This document shows, in pieces, positions 33,811-42,890 of a stretch of DNA of 64,000 nt. The position numbers and the translations under genes were made by a program. The DNA comes from Shimia haliotis (lineage in GTDB: Bacteria; Pseudomonadota; Alphaproteobacteria; Rhodobacterales; Rhodobacteraceae). The number at the start of each line of letters is the position of its first letter. Position 1 is the stretch's first letter. Under the pieces are notes generated by a model, which saw nothing but the letters and a program-made list of their open reading frames with translations, was not told the DNA's origin and searched no databases. The stretch lies in the NCBI RefSeq assembly GCF_900114415.1, contig NZ_FOSZ01000009.1, forward strand, positions 1-64,000, written 5' to 3'.

Positions 33811-34380
33811 ATGAACGCTATGAACCGTCTTGGCACTTTGGGTGCAGACAATTGGCACTCTTTGAATGCAGAACCGGTTGAAGCCGGGTACAGCTTCAAG
33901 GAAACAAAAGGGCGTTTTCGCCACTCGGACCGCAATGAAATGCTGCTGCGGTTTGTCGGCCTGACATTGGTGATGGGAGCTTTGGTCCAATGGGCCTTGC
34001 CGAATGTCACGGTTGTCGGTGACGAAAGCACCAGCAAAGCCCTGATTTCAATCAGCTGTTCAATCATCGGAATGGCCACTTACCATTTCGCGGTGCGTGG
34101 CCACCGCAGCGAAATTCACTTTGATCCCTCAAAGGGAGAAATCATCGTTTCGGCGCTTTCCCGTCAGGATCGCCAAAAGGGCGCGCAACGCATCCACCTG
34201 AGCCGCGTCAAAAGCATCTACGTCCGGCGCTCGGACATGCCGGCCGGACAAGCCGCGCTACGCATTCGCCTCAAGGATCGCAGCAACGAGATCACCGCCA
34301 TCCGCGGGGACCACGATGAGATCGAATTGGCGCACGGCCTTCTTTGCCGCGACATCCGCATGGCAAAGAAACGCCCCTAA
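33811..34380 (+). CDS. Conserved-looking membrane protein of unknown function
   Basis: 189 residues from the ATG at 33811 (AGAGGA 6 bases upstream; a GTG 13 codons earlier is unlikely). Soluble N-terminus of about 45 residues, two hydrophobic segments (about 48-66 and 77-95) and a basic cytoplasmic C-terminal domain (IIVSALSRQDRQKGAQRIHL and RLKDRSNEITAIRGDHDEIE) that looks PH-like. No family recognised. Ends at a strong terminator. Confidence 0.6.
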   Translation: MNAMNRLGTLGADNWHSLNAEPVEAGYSFKETKGRFRHSDRNEMLLRFVGLTLVMGALVQWALPNVTVVGDESTSKALISISCSIIGMATYHFAVRGHRSEIHFDPSKGEIIVSALSRQDRQKGAQRIHLSRVKSIYVRRSDMPAGQAALRIRLKDRSNEITAIRGDHDEIELAHGLLCRDIRMAKKRP

Positions 34381-34401
34381 GTCAGATAGTTACAGAAAAT
34401 T

Positions 34402-34427
34402 GGCGGGCATTTTGCCCGCCTTTTTTT
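34402..34427 (+). terminator. Rho-independent terminator
   Basis: Stem GGCGGGCA-TTT-TGCCCGCC (34402-34420) followed by seven T. It ends the rightward gene at 33811-34380 and sits directly before the convergent hemF stop. Confidence 0.9.
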
Positions 34428-34431
34428 CTGC

Positions 34432-35325
34432 CTACACCCATTTCGCCATGGGTGGCAGGCTCATCAGAACCGCATTCGCATCATGTCCGGTTTCAAGGCC
34501 AAACTTTGTGCCCCGATCATAAACCAGATTGTACTCGGCATAGAGCCCCCGATGCACCAGCTGGGCGTCTTTCTCCGCGTCACCAAACGCATCGACACGC
34601 CGCTTCTCCACCAAGGGCTGAAAGGCCGGAAGAAAAGCCCGCCCGATATCCTGAATGAACGCAAAATCCGCGTCCCAATCACCTGAGTTGTGGTCATCCA
34701 GAAAGATGCCGCCCACGCCGCGCGCGCGATTGCGGTGCGGGATATAGAAATACTCATCCGCCCACGCCTTTAGCCGCGGATATTCCGCCGCGTTGTGGCG
34801 GTCACAATGGGCCTTTTGCACCGCGTGAAAATGGGTCGTGTCCTCGTCGTACTCAAGACAGGGGTTCAAATCCGAGCCACCTCCGAACCACCATGCATGA
34901 GGGGTCCAGAACATGCGTGTGTTCATATGCACCGCAGGGCAATGCGGGTTCTGCATATGAGCCACCAAACTGATACCCGACGCCCAAAACCGCGGATCAT
35001 CCTTCATGCCGGGAATGCCCTTGCGAGCGGCCATCGCCATTTGCGCCCGTTCACCAAGGCGGCCATAGACTGTTGACACGTTCACGCCGACTTTCTCGAA
35101 AACGCGGCCGCCCCGCATCACGGACATCAACCCGCCACCGGCATCCGAGCCATCATCTGAGGCCCGTTTTGTTTCGGTCACATCGAACCGGCCCGCCGCT
35201 TGATCCGAAAACGGGCCCTCATGGTGACTGTCTTCAAGCCCTTCAAAAGCCGCGACAATCTCGTCCCTCAGAGTGCGGAACCAGGCACTTGCCCGCGCGC
35301 GTTCGTCTTCCATCTGGTTGGTCAT
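34432..35325 (-). CDS. hemF: Oxygen-dependent coproporphyrinogen III oxidase
   Basis: 297 residues; GAGAGGGCC upstream of the ATG. Family features include GGRVFEKVGVNVSTVYG, HMNTRMFWTPHAWWFGGGSD, LNPCLEYDEDTTHFHAVQK, RGVGGIFLDDHNSGDWDADF and the C-terminal YNLVYDRGTKFGLETG. It converts coproporphyrinogen III to protoporphyrinogen IX using oxygen; the oxygen-independent isoenzyme HemN is encoded 16 kb away under an FNR box, so the cell can switch between them. Confidence 0.97.
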   Translation of the reverse strand: MTNQMEDERARASAWFRTLRDEIVAAFEGLEDSHHEGPFSDQAAGRFDVTETKRASDDGSDAGGGLMSVMRGGRVFEKVGVNVSTVYGRLGERAQMAMAARKGIPGMKDDPRFWASGISLVAHMQNPHCPAVHMNTRMFWTPHAWWFGGGSDLNPCLEYDEDTTHFHAVQKAHCDRHNAAEYPRLKAWADEYFYIPHRNRARGVGGIFLDDHNSGDWDADFAFIQDIGRAFLPAFQPLVEKRRVDAFGDAEKDAQLVHRGLYAEYNLVYDRGTKFGLETGHDANAVLMSLPPMAKWV

Positions 35326-35401
35326 ATTGGCCCTCTCTCCGGTCTTGCCCCAGCCATATCAGCCGTGACCAACGCACACCAGTATCAGAGAGCCTTCCGC
35401 G

Positions 35402-36202
35402 TCAATGCGCCGGTGTGCTGACCGGATCAACCAGAGATCGCCCGCCGTCCAGCGTCACGATTTGGCCGGTCATGAAACCCGCCCCTTCCGAAGCCAGAAA
35501 CTGAACCGCATCCGCCAACTCGCCTGGCGCAGCTATGCGGCCGAGCGGGGTGCAATCTTCGATTTCTTCCCGACACTGGCGGTTGTCCTTGAGAGTGTCC
35601 TTCAAGCTCGCCGACATCACCGATCCAAAGGCCACCGCGTTCACGCGAATCCGTTCCGGTGCCAACGCCACCGCAAGAGAGCGCGTCATCTGATCCAGCG
35701 CCGCCGTGGCGATCGAGTAGCCAAGCAAATCAGGATGGGCACGGTGGGCGGCAATGGAGCTGAGGTTGATAATCGATCCGACCTGCCCCTCATCACGCCC
35801 TTCCGCCTGTTTGATCATCCGCCGTGCCACCATTTGCGACAGCTTCAGCGACGTCATCAAATTTTGATGCAGCATCATTTCAACGGTGTCGTCGTCAGGG
35901 TTCAAAGGCTCACTCGCCATGACCTGACGGCTGCCGTTGACCAGTATGTCCACCTGATCAAACGCATCAATGGTGGCGGAAATCAGGTTATTGATGGTCA
36001 GTTTTTCCCGCAGATCACCCGCAAAGTACCGGACGCTGCCCTCATCGGACCGCGCTCCGAGTTCCGCAACCAAGCTCTTCTCGTCCATGTCCGCAAACAT
36101 CACATTTGCACCGTGGTCGACGAAATGCCGCCCGATCGCAAGGCCGATGCCATTGGCGGAACCGGTGATAATCGCCGTCTTGCCGGCAATAGAAAATGAC
36201 AT
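35402..36202 (-). CDS. SDR-family protein lacking the active-site Lys
   Basis: 266 residues; GGGGAT before the ATG. Rossmann motif AIITGSANGIGLAIGRHF, ADMDEKS, a replaced NNAG (VNGSRQ), catalytic-type Ser in IINLSSIAAHRA and Tyr in YSIATAALDQM. In classical SDRs the Tyr is followed by KxxxY-spaced Lys (YxxxK); here that position is Thr. NNAG is also altered. The C-terminus (GAGFMTGQIVTLDGGRSL) is typical. It may bind NAD(P) without classical oxidoreductase activity. Between hemF and an RsmC-like gene on the same strand. Confidence 0.75.
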   Translation of the reverse strand: MSFSIAGKTAIITGSANGIGLAIGRHFVDHGANVMFADMDEKSLVAELGARSDEGSVRYFAGDLREKLTINNLISATIDAFDQVDILVNGSRQVMASEPLNPDDDTVEMMLHQNLMTSLKLSQMVARRMIKQAEGRDEGQVGSIINLSSIAAHRAHPDLLGYSIATAALDQMTRSLAVALAPERIRVNAVAFGSVMSASLKDTLKDNRQCREEIEDCTPLGRIAAPGELADAVQFLASEGAGFMTGQIVTLDGGRSLVDPVSTPAH

Positions 36203-36250
36203 GAGCTATCCCCATAGATCCGTCGCGATTCCACGCGACCATACGCTGAT

Positions 36251-37234
36251 TTACCGCTTGGCGCGAGTTGGACGTTGCGCGTGCAGGATTTTGAAACTGC
36301 GATCTCCGGCCACTTCGTCAACTTTGACAAAGCTCTCCTTCAAAGCAGCTTCATATGGCAGGTGACGATTGGCCACCATCCAAAGCTGCCCAGACGGAGC
36401 AAGCACCTTGGCTGCGGTCCGAATGAACTGCACGCCCAGATCAGGTTCCGCTCTCCGACCCATGTGAAACGGCGGGTTCATCACAACCGTATCGACGCGG
36501 GACCCGGGCTTGAACTCCCGCACATCGTCCCAGTGAAACTGCGCGCGTTCGTCCGTCACGTTTTGTTTGGCACAGTCCAACGCCACGTGATCGGCTTCCA
36601 CCAGATGCAGCACTTCGACACCGTCGCGTTTCAAAATTTGCGCCGACAGATACCCCCATCCCGCACCAAGATCCGCAACCACGCGACCAAGTTTCGCCGG
36701 AAGCGCCTTGCCCAAAGCGGCGCTCGCCGGATCGATGCCATCCGCCGAGAACACACCCGCGCGGGTCACAAAGCCTTCACCGGCATCCTGTGTTTCAGGC
36801 GCCAGCCAATCGGCGAAATCTCCACCTTCGAACCAGAAAATCCGCCCATGTGCCTTGGGAAGCGACCCCTTCAGATCCGCCCGTTTGCGGCACTCTTTCA
36901 AATAGCTGTCCACGCCGTCCGTCTTTTGGCCGTCGACAACCACCAAATCGGCACAACGGGCTGCCCGCGCGATCAGATCCCGCGCCTGCGCCTTGGCGCG
37001 CGGCAAAACCACCACAGCAACGCCATATCGTTCACCTTCGGACAGCACTGTTGCGAAACCGGCCCGTGCAAACGCATCGTGATCCGGTTTCATCGGCTGG
37101 ATGACATCCACCCGCGACCGGTCCAATGCGCTCAAATCCGCATCAACACGCGGCGCAAACACCGCAATCCGCCCTTCGGACGGCAAGGACAGACCGTGCT
37201 CCTGCACAGCAATCGACAATCGGGATGTAGACAT
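36251..37234 (-). CDS. RsmC/RlmG-like rRNA guanine-N2 methyltransferase
   Basis: 327 residues from the ATG at 37234 (AGGAAAA upstream; a TTG four codons earlier is less likely). Two related Rossmann halves: a degenerate N-terminal half and a catalytic half with VVADLGAGWGYLSAQIL (about 185-205, SAM binding) and VVMNPPFHMGRR (NPPF, amine-binding). RsmC methylates G1207 of 16S rRNA and RlmG G1835 of 23S rRNA; which of these applies cannot be decided by eye. Ends close to the SDR-like gene. Confidence 0.8.
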   Translation of the reverse strand: MSTSRLSIAVQEHGLSLPSEGRIAVFAPRVDADLSALDRSRVDVIQPMKPDHDAFARAGFATVLSEGERYGVAVVVLPRAKAQARDLIARAARCADLVVVDGQKTDGVDSYLKECRKRADLKGSLPKAHGRIFWFEGGDFADWLAPETQDAGEGFVTRAGVFSADGIDPASAALGKALPAKLGRVVADLGAGWGYLSAQILKRDGVEVLHLVEADHVALDCAKQNVTDERAQFHWDDVREFKPGSRVDTVVMNPPFHMGRRAEPDLGVQFIRTAAKVLAPSGQLWMVANRHLPYEAALKESFVKVDEVAGDRSFKILHAQRPTRAKR

Positions 37235-37261
37235 GTTTTCCTGCAATCCGGCCTGACCGGA

Positions 37262-37603
37262 TCACTCCTTTTCCATGGTGCATTGCAGCGGATGCTGATG
37301 ACGTCGGGCAAAATCCATAACCTGAGTCACCTTGGTCTCTGCCACCTCGTGACTAAAGACGCCAACCACCGCAACACCCTTTTTGTGAACGGTCAGCATG
37401 ATCTCAAACGCCTGCGCATGGGTCATGCCAAAGAAGCGCTCCAGAATATGCACGACAAATTCCATCGGCGTGTAGTCGTCATTCAACAACATCACTTTGT
37501 ACATCGGCGGACGTTTGGATTTGGCACGCGTTTTCAGAGCGACTCCAAGATCACCCTCGCCATCATCCCCGTCACCGGACATCACAAAATTGAACTTCGA
37601 CAT
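37262..37603 (-). CDS. clpS: ATP-dependent Clp protease adaptor ClpS
   Basis: 113 residues; a variable acidic N-terminus then [39 protein letters not shown] and [19 protein letters not shown], the full ClpS core with the Asn-Asp that binds N-degron residues. It delivers N-end-rule substrates to ClpAP in the cytoplasm. Same strand and 27 bases upstream of the methyltransferase gene. Confidence 0.96.
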   Translation of the reverse strand: MSKFNFVMSGDGDDGEGDLGVALKTRAKSKRPPMYKVMLLNDDYTPMEFVVHILERFFGMTHAQAFEIMLTVHKKGVAVVGVFSHEVAETKVTQVMDFARRHQHPLQCTMEKE

Positions 37604-37695
37604 AAGCGGCCTGCGCCCTTCGCATCTAAGGTTTGGTGTTTATATAGCGTGATCGCAGCGCTAGAAAAGGGGCGACAGACTGCCGGACGCCCGCA

Positions 37696-38397
37696 ATGCC
37701 CCAAAACCTCACCACGATTGCCTTTGATGCCGATGATACGCTTTGGCACACGGAACGGTTCTTTCGCCTGACACAGGCCCATTTTGCGGACCTTTTGCGC
37801 GACTTTGCCGAACCGGACCATCTGGAGGCCCACCTGCTCGAGGCCGAAAGGCGCAACGTCGGGGAATACGGCTTTGGCGTAAAAGGCTTTGTCTTGTCGA
37901 TGATCGAGACCGCAATAGAGGTTACAGACGAAAAAGTGCCGGCCTCGGTGATCGCAGAACTCATGGCCGCAGGGCGTGACATGCTGCAACACCCGATTGA
38001 TCTGTTGCCCGACGCGGCCGACGTTGTGGAAGCCGCCGCAAAAACCCACAACGTTCTGCTGATCACCAAGGGCGACCTGATCGATCAAGAACGCAAACTC
38101 GCCCAATCCGGCCTTGGCGACTTTTTTGAATGGGTCGAAATCGTTTCCCACAAAACGCCCGAAGTATATGTCAATGTTTTTGCACGCTACGGGAACGGAC
38201 CCGAAAAGGCCCTGATGGTCGGCGACAGCATGCGCTCCGACATTGTGCCAGCAATAGCCGCCGGAAGCTGGGCCGCGCACGTACCTCATGGTCTCGAATG
38301 GGCTTTGGAATCTGCCCAAGCTCCAACACACAGCGACAAATTCCACAGTTTGAACAGGCTTGCGGACCTGCCCGCGTTAATCCGCGAAATCGGCTAA
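37696..38397 (+). CDS. HAD-superfamily hydrolase
   Basis: 233 residues. HAD motifs: I, IAFDADDTLWHTERFF (nucleophile Asp and acid Asp); II, VLLITKGD; III, a Lys in VSHKTPE; IV, ALMVGDSMRSDIVPA. Resembles YjjG/phosphoglycolate-phosphatase-like small-molecule phosphatases with an alpha-helical cap. Substrate unknown. Divergent from clpS. Confidence 0.85.
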   Translation: MPQNLTTIAFDADDTLWHTERFFRLTQAHFADLLRDFAEPDHLEAHLLEAERRNVGEYGFGVKGFVLSMIETAIEVTDEKVPASVIAELMAAGRDMLQHPIDLLPDAADVVEAAAKTHNVLLITKGDLIDQERKLAQSGLGDFFEWVEIVSHKTPEVYVNVFARYGNGPEKALMVGDSMRSDIVPAIAAGSWAAHVPHGLEWALESAQAPTHSDKFHSLNRLADLPALIREIG

Positions 38398-38627
38398 AAC
38401 CCCACCACATCAATCTGTTCAGGCATATCTAGACCCGCCTCCGACACTTTCCGCAAAATCTTGTTCCACCCTTGCCGACCGCACTCACAAAAACATTAAG
38501 TCATTCCGACAAATCGTCGAAAACATAGACTTTATTCGCTTTCCCCTCTGTGTTAACCTCCAAACCAATAACAAAGTGGCCAGACCGGAAAAACGGCGGC
38601 TCAGAGGCAGATAAAAGGGCAGTTCTC

Positions 38628-40019
38628 GTGAAGGCTCGGCACCTATGGCCGGCCCGTTCAGGGCTCGGTGTATTTCTTTTGGTTTTAACAACCATGTTCA
38701 TGGCACCCGTGGTGGCCATGGCCGCCCCCTATGCTGCGATGGTGGTGGACGCGCGCTCAGGCAAGGTCCTGCACTCTCGCAATGCCGACAGCCGACTGCA
38801 TCCGGCATCGCTCACAAAAATGATGACGCTCTACATCGCCTTTGAGGCAGTAGAGAACGGAGAAATCTCGCTGGACACCAAAGTGAAGATTTCCAAGAAC
38901 GCCGCAGCCGAACCGCCCTCCAAGCTCGGGCTGCAGTCAGGCCAACGGATCGCGCTGCGGTATCTCATCCGCGCAGCAGCGGTGAAATCCGCCAACGATG
39001 CCGCCACCGCAATTGGTGAGGCGATCGAGGGATCCGAAGCCGCGTTTACCCGACGTATGAACCGTACGGCCAAGGCGCTTGGCATGACCAATACCACGTT
39101 CAAAAACGCGCATGGTCTGACCGCTTCCGGTCACCTGTCCACAGCACGGGACATGACCACGCTTGGGCGGCACATGCTTTATGACTATCCGGACTACTAC
39201 AACCTGTTTTCCCGCCGCTCCACGCATGCGGGGATCAAGGCCGTGAACAACACAAACCGCCGCCTGCTGGATGCCTATCGTGGGGCGGACGGCATCAAAA
39301 CCGGCTACACCCGCGCCGCAGGTTTCAACCTTGTGGCCTCGGCCGAGCGTGGCAACAAACGTGTGATCGCCACCGTCTTCGGCGGCCGCTCCACGGCCAC
39401 CCGCAACGCCAAAGTGGCTGAACTGCTTGATCTTGGCTTTTCCCGTTCCGGCTCCAAGGTCGCCCTGCGCAAGCCTGCAATGCCTGACTATACCGGCTCC
39501 TCCAAGGGCGTGGGCAAAACCATCCGCGTTGTGACGGCCGTCAAAAAATCCCTGCGCCCCAAACTGCGTCCGGGTAGCGGGTCCACACCGGCAACCGCTG
39601 TGACCAACGTCACCTTAGACAACCAAGGCACCATCGTCGCCGCTGCGGAAGTGATCGAACACGACATCCAGACCGCGCTGCTGGCTGCCCAAACTGAATC
39701 CGATGTTGTCTTGGCCAGCGTCACACCAGAGCCGCAAGAAGCGCCAAAACCAAAGGTTGTGACACGCATCTCAACCTCAGGCGGGCGTCACTGGGGCATC
39801 AATGTCGGTCGCTATGGCAGCCGCTATGCCGCTGAGAAAATGCTGCTGAAAACCGCGCTGGCAGAGATGTCCACGTTGGATGGCAGCCTGCGCAAAGTGG
39901 TGAAGAATTCCCGCGGGTTTGAGGCAAATTTCATGGGCATGTCCAAAGAAACCGCCGACCTCGCGTGTCGCCGCCTTCAGGCGCGCCAGATCACCTGCTA
40001 CACGCTCGGCCCGTCTTAA
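38628..40019 (+). CDS. D-alanyl-D-alanine carboxypeptidase with C-terminal SPOR domain
   Basis: 463 residues from a GTG at 38628 (AAGGG upstream); a GTG at 38550 is in frame but has no ribosome site. Signal peptide ending AMA about residue 32. Penicillin-binding S11 peptidase motifs: SLTK (HPASLTKMMTL), SAN (VKSANDAATA) and KTG (DGIKTGYTRAAGF). The C-terminal 75 residues (WGINVGRYGSRYAAEKMLL, CRRLQARQITCYTLG) form a SPOR domain, which binds denuded glycan at the division septum. It trims the terminal D-Ala of pentapeptide stems in the periplasm, probably at the septum. Confidence 0.9.
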   Translation: MKARHLWPARSGLGVFLLVLTTMFMAPVVAMAAPYAAMVVDARSGKVLHSRNADSRLHPASLTKMMTLYIAFEAVENGEISLDTKVKISKNAAAEPPSKLGLQSGQRIALRYLIRAAAVKSANDAATAIGEAIEGSEAAFTRRMNRTAKALGMTNTTFKNAHGLTASGHLSTARDMTTLGRHMLYDYPDYYNLFSRRSTHAGIKAVNNTNRRLLDAYRGADGIKTGYTRAAGFNLVASAERGNKRVIATVFGGRSTATRNAKVAELLDLGFSRSGSKVALRKPAMPDYTGSSKGVGKTIRVVTAVKKSLRPKLRPGSGSTPATAVTNVTLDNQGTIVAAAEVIEHDIQTALLAAQTESDVVLASVTPEPQEAPKPKVVTRISTSGGRHWGINVGRYGSRYAAEKMLLKTALAEMSTLDGSLRKVVKNSRGFEANFMGMSKETADLACRRLQARQITCYTLGPS

Positions 40020-40076
40020 CAGCCCATTCCTTTGAAAATGACATGGCGAAGCGCGCAATCTGCGCGCCTCCCGCCC

Positions 40077-40235
40077 CTATGTCTTGGGCTTGTCGTCATA
40101 TTGTCCCGACAAGATGCGCTGCGCGTCGCCTTCTGGATCACTGTATTGATCCGAGCGCACCGTATAGACAAACGCCACAAGGCCGACGCCCCCCAAAAGG
40201 AGCGAGATCGGGATAAGATAGGCCAGAATTTGCAT
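40077..40235 (-). CDS. ccoS: cbb3 oxidase maturation protein CcoS
   Basis: 52 residues: MQILAYLIPISLLLGGVGLV, then AFVYTVRSDQYSDPEGDAQR and a short polar tail. One transmembrane helix and the YSDPEGDAQRIL motif identify CcoS, needed for assembly of active cbb3 oxidase with its heme and copper cofactors. Starts 4 bases after the ccoI stop. Confidence 0.95.
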   Translation of the reverse strand: MQILAYLIPISLLLGGVGLVAFVYTVRSDQYSDPEGDAQRILSGQYDDKPKT

Positions 40236-40239
40236 TCAC

Positions 40240-42426
40240 TTACCTCAGGCGCAAAGCGTTCAGGGACACAGTAATCGACGACAGCGACATCGCCAAGGCG
40301 GCGATCAACGGCGTCGCCAAACCGGCCACCGCAAGTGGCACAGCAATGATATTGTAAACCGTCGCAATTCGGAAGTTTTCCCGAATACGTTTGATCGCGG
40401 ATTGAGACGTGGTCAGCGCATCCGGAATTGGCGACAAATCGCCGCCCAGCAGCACGATATCAGACGCAACCCGCGCCGCATCCAATGCAGACGCCGGAGA
40501 AATTGACACATGGGCCGCAGCAAGGGCTGCCGTATCATTCAACCCGTCACCCACCATCAGCACGTGCTGGCCTTTGTCCGACATGGCCTGAACGCGTCTG
40601 GCCTTGTCTTCGGGCAGGGCTTCCGCCACCCATTTCTCGATCCCAAGGCGTGTGGCCAGCGTTTCCACAGCCCCCGTGGTGTCGCCAGAGATCAAAACAA
40701 CCTCTTTACCCGCGGATTTCAGTGCTGCCACCGCATCTTCGGCACCGGCCCTCAGGCTATCGGCAAACAAAAACGCTTTCGGGGCCTGAGCACCAATGGT
40801 CAAATGCGCCGACGTCTGCTCCCGCGCGTCCGCGCCAACCCAGGCCGCCCGCCCGAGCCGCACGAGCACACCGTCCAGCCGCCCCTGCGTGCCGAACCCG
40901 GGAACTTCTTCGATGTCACTCAGCCGCGCAGGGCGGACAGCCGCCGCCTGCCCCGCCTGAGTTATTGCTTGGCTCAAGGGATGCGATGATCCCAAAGCCA
41001 GAGCCAAGGCAATGCCCAGTTCCGTGTCGCTGAAGTCTTTGATGTTCACCAGTTCCGGCGTCCCCGCCGTCAGCGTGCCCGTTTTGTCAAAAACAACCGT
41101 ATCAACCTGCGCCAGACGCTCCAGAGCTGTGGAATGTTTGATCAGCATCCCTTTACGAAACAGTCGCCCCGAGGCCGCTGTTGTCACTGCTGGCACCGCC
41201 AAGCCTAGCGCACAGGGACAAGTGATAATCAAAACCGCAGCCGCAATATTCAACGCGGTGCGCATGTCAAATGTGTACAGGTACCACCCGAGAAAACTGA
41301 GTGCCGACAAGATATGTACGCCCGGCGCATAAAGCTTTGCCGCCCTGTCGGCCAAAGACGTGTAGTTGGACCGCCCCGACTCGGCCACCGCCACCAGATC
41401 AGCCATCCGGTGCAGGCTGGTTTGCTCGCCAACGGCGCTCGCACGGATCAACAACGGACCCGTCAGGTTCACTTCACCTGCACTGACGTCTACGCCAGGT
41501 TCTGCAAACACAGGCAGCGTTTCACCGGTCAGCAACGAGCGGTCCAGCTCGCTGCGCCCTTCGACAATCTCGCCGTCCACCGGCATCCGCCCACCCGGCT
41601 TGACCAGCACCAGATCCCCCACAGCCAGAGTGCTGACTTGCACGACCTCGTCGACACCATCCACAACCCGAATGGCGCGCGGCACCTCCAGTGCCGCGAG
41701 CTCTTCTGCGGCAGAGCGCGCCACAGCCCGTGTGCGATGATCCAGATACCGCCCCGCCAGAAGGAAAAACACCAACGCCAGCGCCGCGTCAAAATATGCA
41801 TGCTCTCCCGACAGTGACGTTTCCCAAAGCGACGTCACAACCGCCAGAACAATGGCCAGCACAATCGGCACGTCCATGTTCAGGCGTTTGTGCTTCAACG
41901 CGTTCCACGCATGTTGGTAAAAGGGCTTGCCCGAGAAAATGATCGTCGGAAGGGCGATCGCCGCCGAAATCCAGTGAAACAGATCCCGAGTCGCGGCCTC
42001 GGCACCTGACCAGACTGAAATTGACAACAGCATCACGTTCATTGACGCAAAACCCGCCACCGCCAGCCGCATCAGCAAGTCACGCCCAGCCTTGTCGTTT
42101 TCCGTGGCACTCAGCGTTCCGGCGTCCAGCTCATGCGCCTCATAGCCGACGTTTTCCAACACCTCGGTCAGGTCCGCCGCCGTCACGTCCGGCTCGGCCT
42201 CCACCGAGGCGCGCTTCAGTGTCAGGTTCACCCGCGCCGACTTTACACCTGGGTGTTTGGCCAGCGCGCCCTCAACCGTTGCGATGCAGGCTGCGCAATG
42301 CACCGAAGGCACTGAAAGGGCAATCCGAGCATCCGGCAGCGGAGCCGCCTCTGCCAAAGCTGCCGCCGCGGGGGCGGCGTCACAGGCCGGACAGGCCGAA
42401 ACCGAGGGGCGCATCGCTGCCGTCAT
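40240..42426 (-). CDS. ccoI: Copper-translocating P1B-type ATPase CcoI (FixI)
   Basis: 728 residues. N-terminal Cys pair (CPACDAA), one heavy-metal domain with HCAACIATVEGAL, eight predicted helices, metal-channel CPC in TCPCALGLAVPAV, phosphorylation site DKTGTLTAG and hinge GDGLNDTAALAAAH. It moves Cu(I) for assembly of the CuB centre of cbb3 oxidase, in the inner membrane. Third gene of ccoGHIS; 2 bases after the ccoH stop. Confidence 0.96.
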   Translation of the reverse strand: MTAAMRPSVSACPACDAAPAAAALAEAAPLPDARIALSVPSVHCAACIATVEGALAKHPGVKSARVNLTLKRASVEAEPDVTAADLTEVLENVGYEAHELDAGTLSATENDKAGRDLLMRLAVAGFASMNVMLLSISVWSGAEAATRDLFHWISAAIALPTIIFSGKPFYQHAWNALKHKRLNMDVPIVLAIVLAVVTSLWETSLSGEHAYFDAALALVFFLLAGRYLDHRTRAVARSAAEELAALEVPRAIRVVDGVDEVVQVSTLAVGDLVLVKPGGRMPVDGEIVEGRSELDRSLLTGETLPVFAEPGVDVSAGEVNLTGPLLIRASAVGEQTSLHRMADLVAVAESGRSNYTSLADRAAKLYAPGVHILSALSFLGWYLYTFDMRTALNIAAAVLIITCPCALGLAVPAVTTAASGRLFRKGMLIKHSTALERLAQVDTVVFDKTGTLTAGTPELVNIKDFSDTELGIALALALGSSHPLSQAITQAGQAAAVRPARLSDIEEVPGFGTQGRLDGVLVRLGRAAWVGADAREQTSAHLTIGAQAPKAFLFADSLRAGAEDAVAALKSAGKEVVLISGDTTGAVETLATRLGIEKWVAEALPEDKARRVQAMSDKGQHVLMVGDGLNDTAALAAAHVSISPASALDAARVASDIVLLGGDLSPIPDALTTSQSAIKRIRENFRIATVYNIIAVPLAVAGLATPLIAALAMSLSSITVSLNALRLR

Positions 42427-42428
42427 GC

Positions 42429-42890
42429 TCAGCCTTTCTGAACCCGCAACACCACGCGCTGTTCAAACTGACTGCCGTCAAGTGCGGTGGCCTTCATGCG
42501 GATGTTCCAGTTGCCAGGCTGCAGTTCTTCGCGCGCCACATAGGCCGTTCCATCAAACTGAAAATCGGGACGCATGTCATCTTTCACATGGGTTGCCCGC
42601 CCGAGAACCGCGTCCAACGCGCTGACTTGTACCGGCTTGCCCTCACTGTCTGTGATTGCAAGGATCAACAATCCGCCCTTGGCGCGCGCATCCACGCTCC
42701 AGCCAAGCGCTTCCTGCTCGGCCTTTTTGGCGTTGAACTCCTGACTTGCCACATAGGAGTTTTTGACTTCCAGCCCCGGAAATGTTGCCACCGCGTTATA
42801 GGCCAGCGCCAGATTGACCGCGATGATGATCCCGAATGCGCCGACAAACACCATCAGGGCATGTTTGCCGGTAAACTTCTTCTCGCTCAT
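42429..42890 (-). CDS. ccoH: cbb3 oxidase assembly protein CcoH (FixH)
   Basis: 153 residues from the ATG at 42890, which overlaps the ccoG stop by one base (TGATG). One N-terminal transmembrane helix (about 11-30: ALMVFVGAFGIIIAVNLALA) followed by a periplasmic FixH domain (YVASQEFNAKKAEQEALGWS; a C-terminal beta domain with NWNIRMKATA). It acts with CcoI/CcoG in cbb3 oxidase maturation. Confidence 0.93.
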   Translation of the reverse strand: MSEKKFTGKHALMVFVGAFGIIIAVNLALAYNAVATFPGLEVKNSYVASQEFNAKKAEQEALGWSVDARAKGGLLILAITDSEGKPVQVSALDAVLGRATHVKDDMRPDFQFDGTAYVAREELQPGNWNIRMKATALDGSQFEQRVVLRVQKG

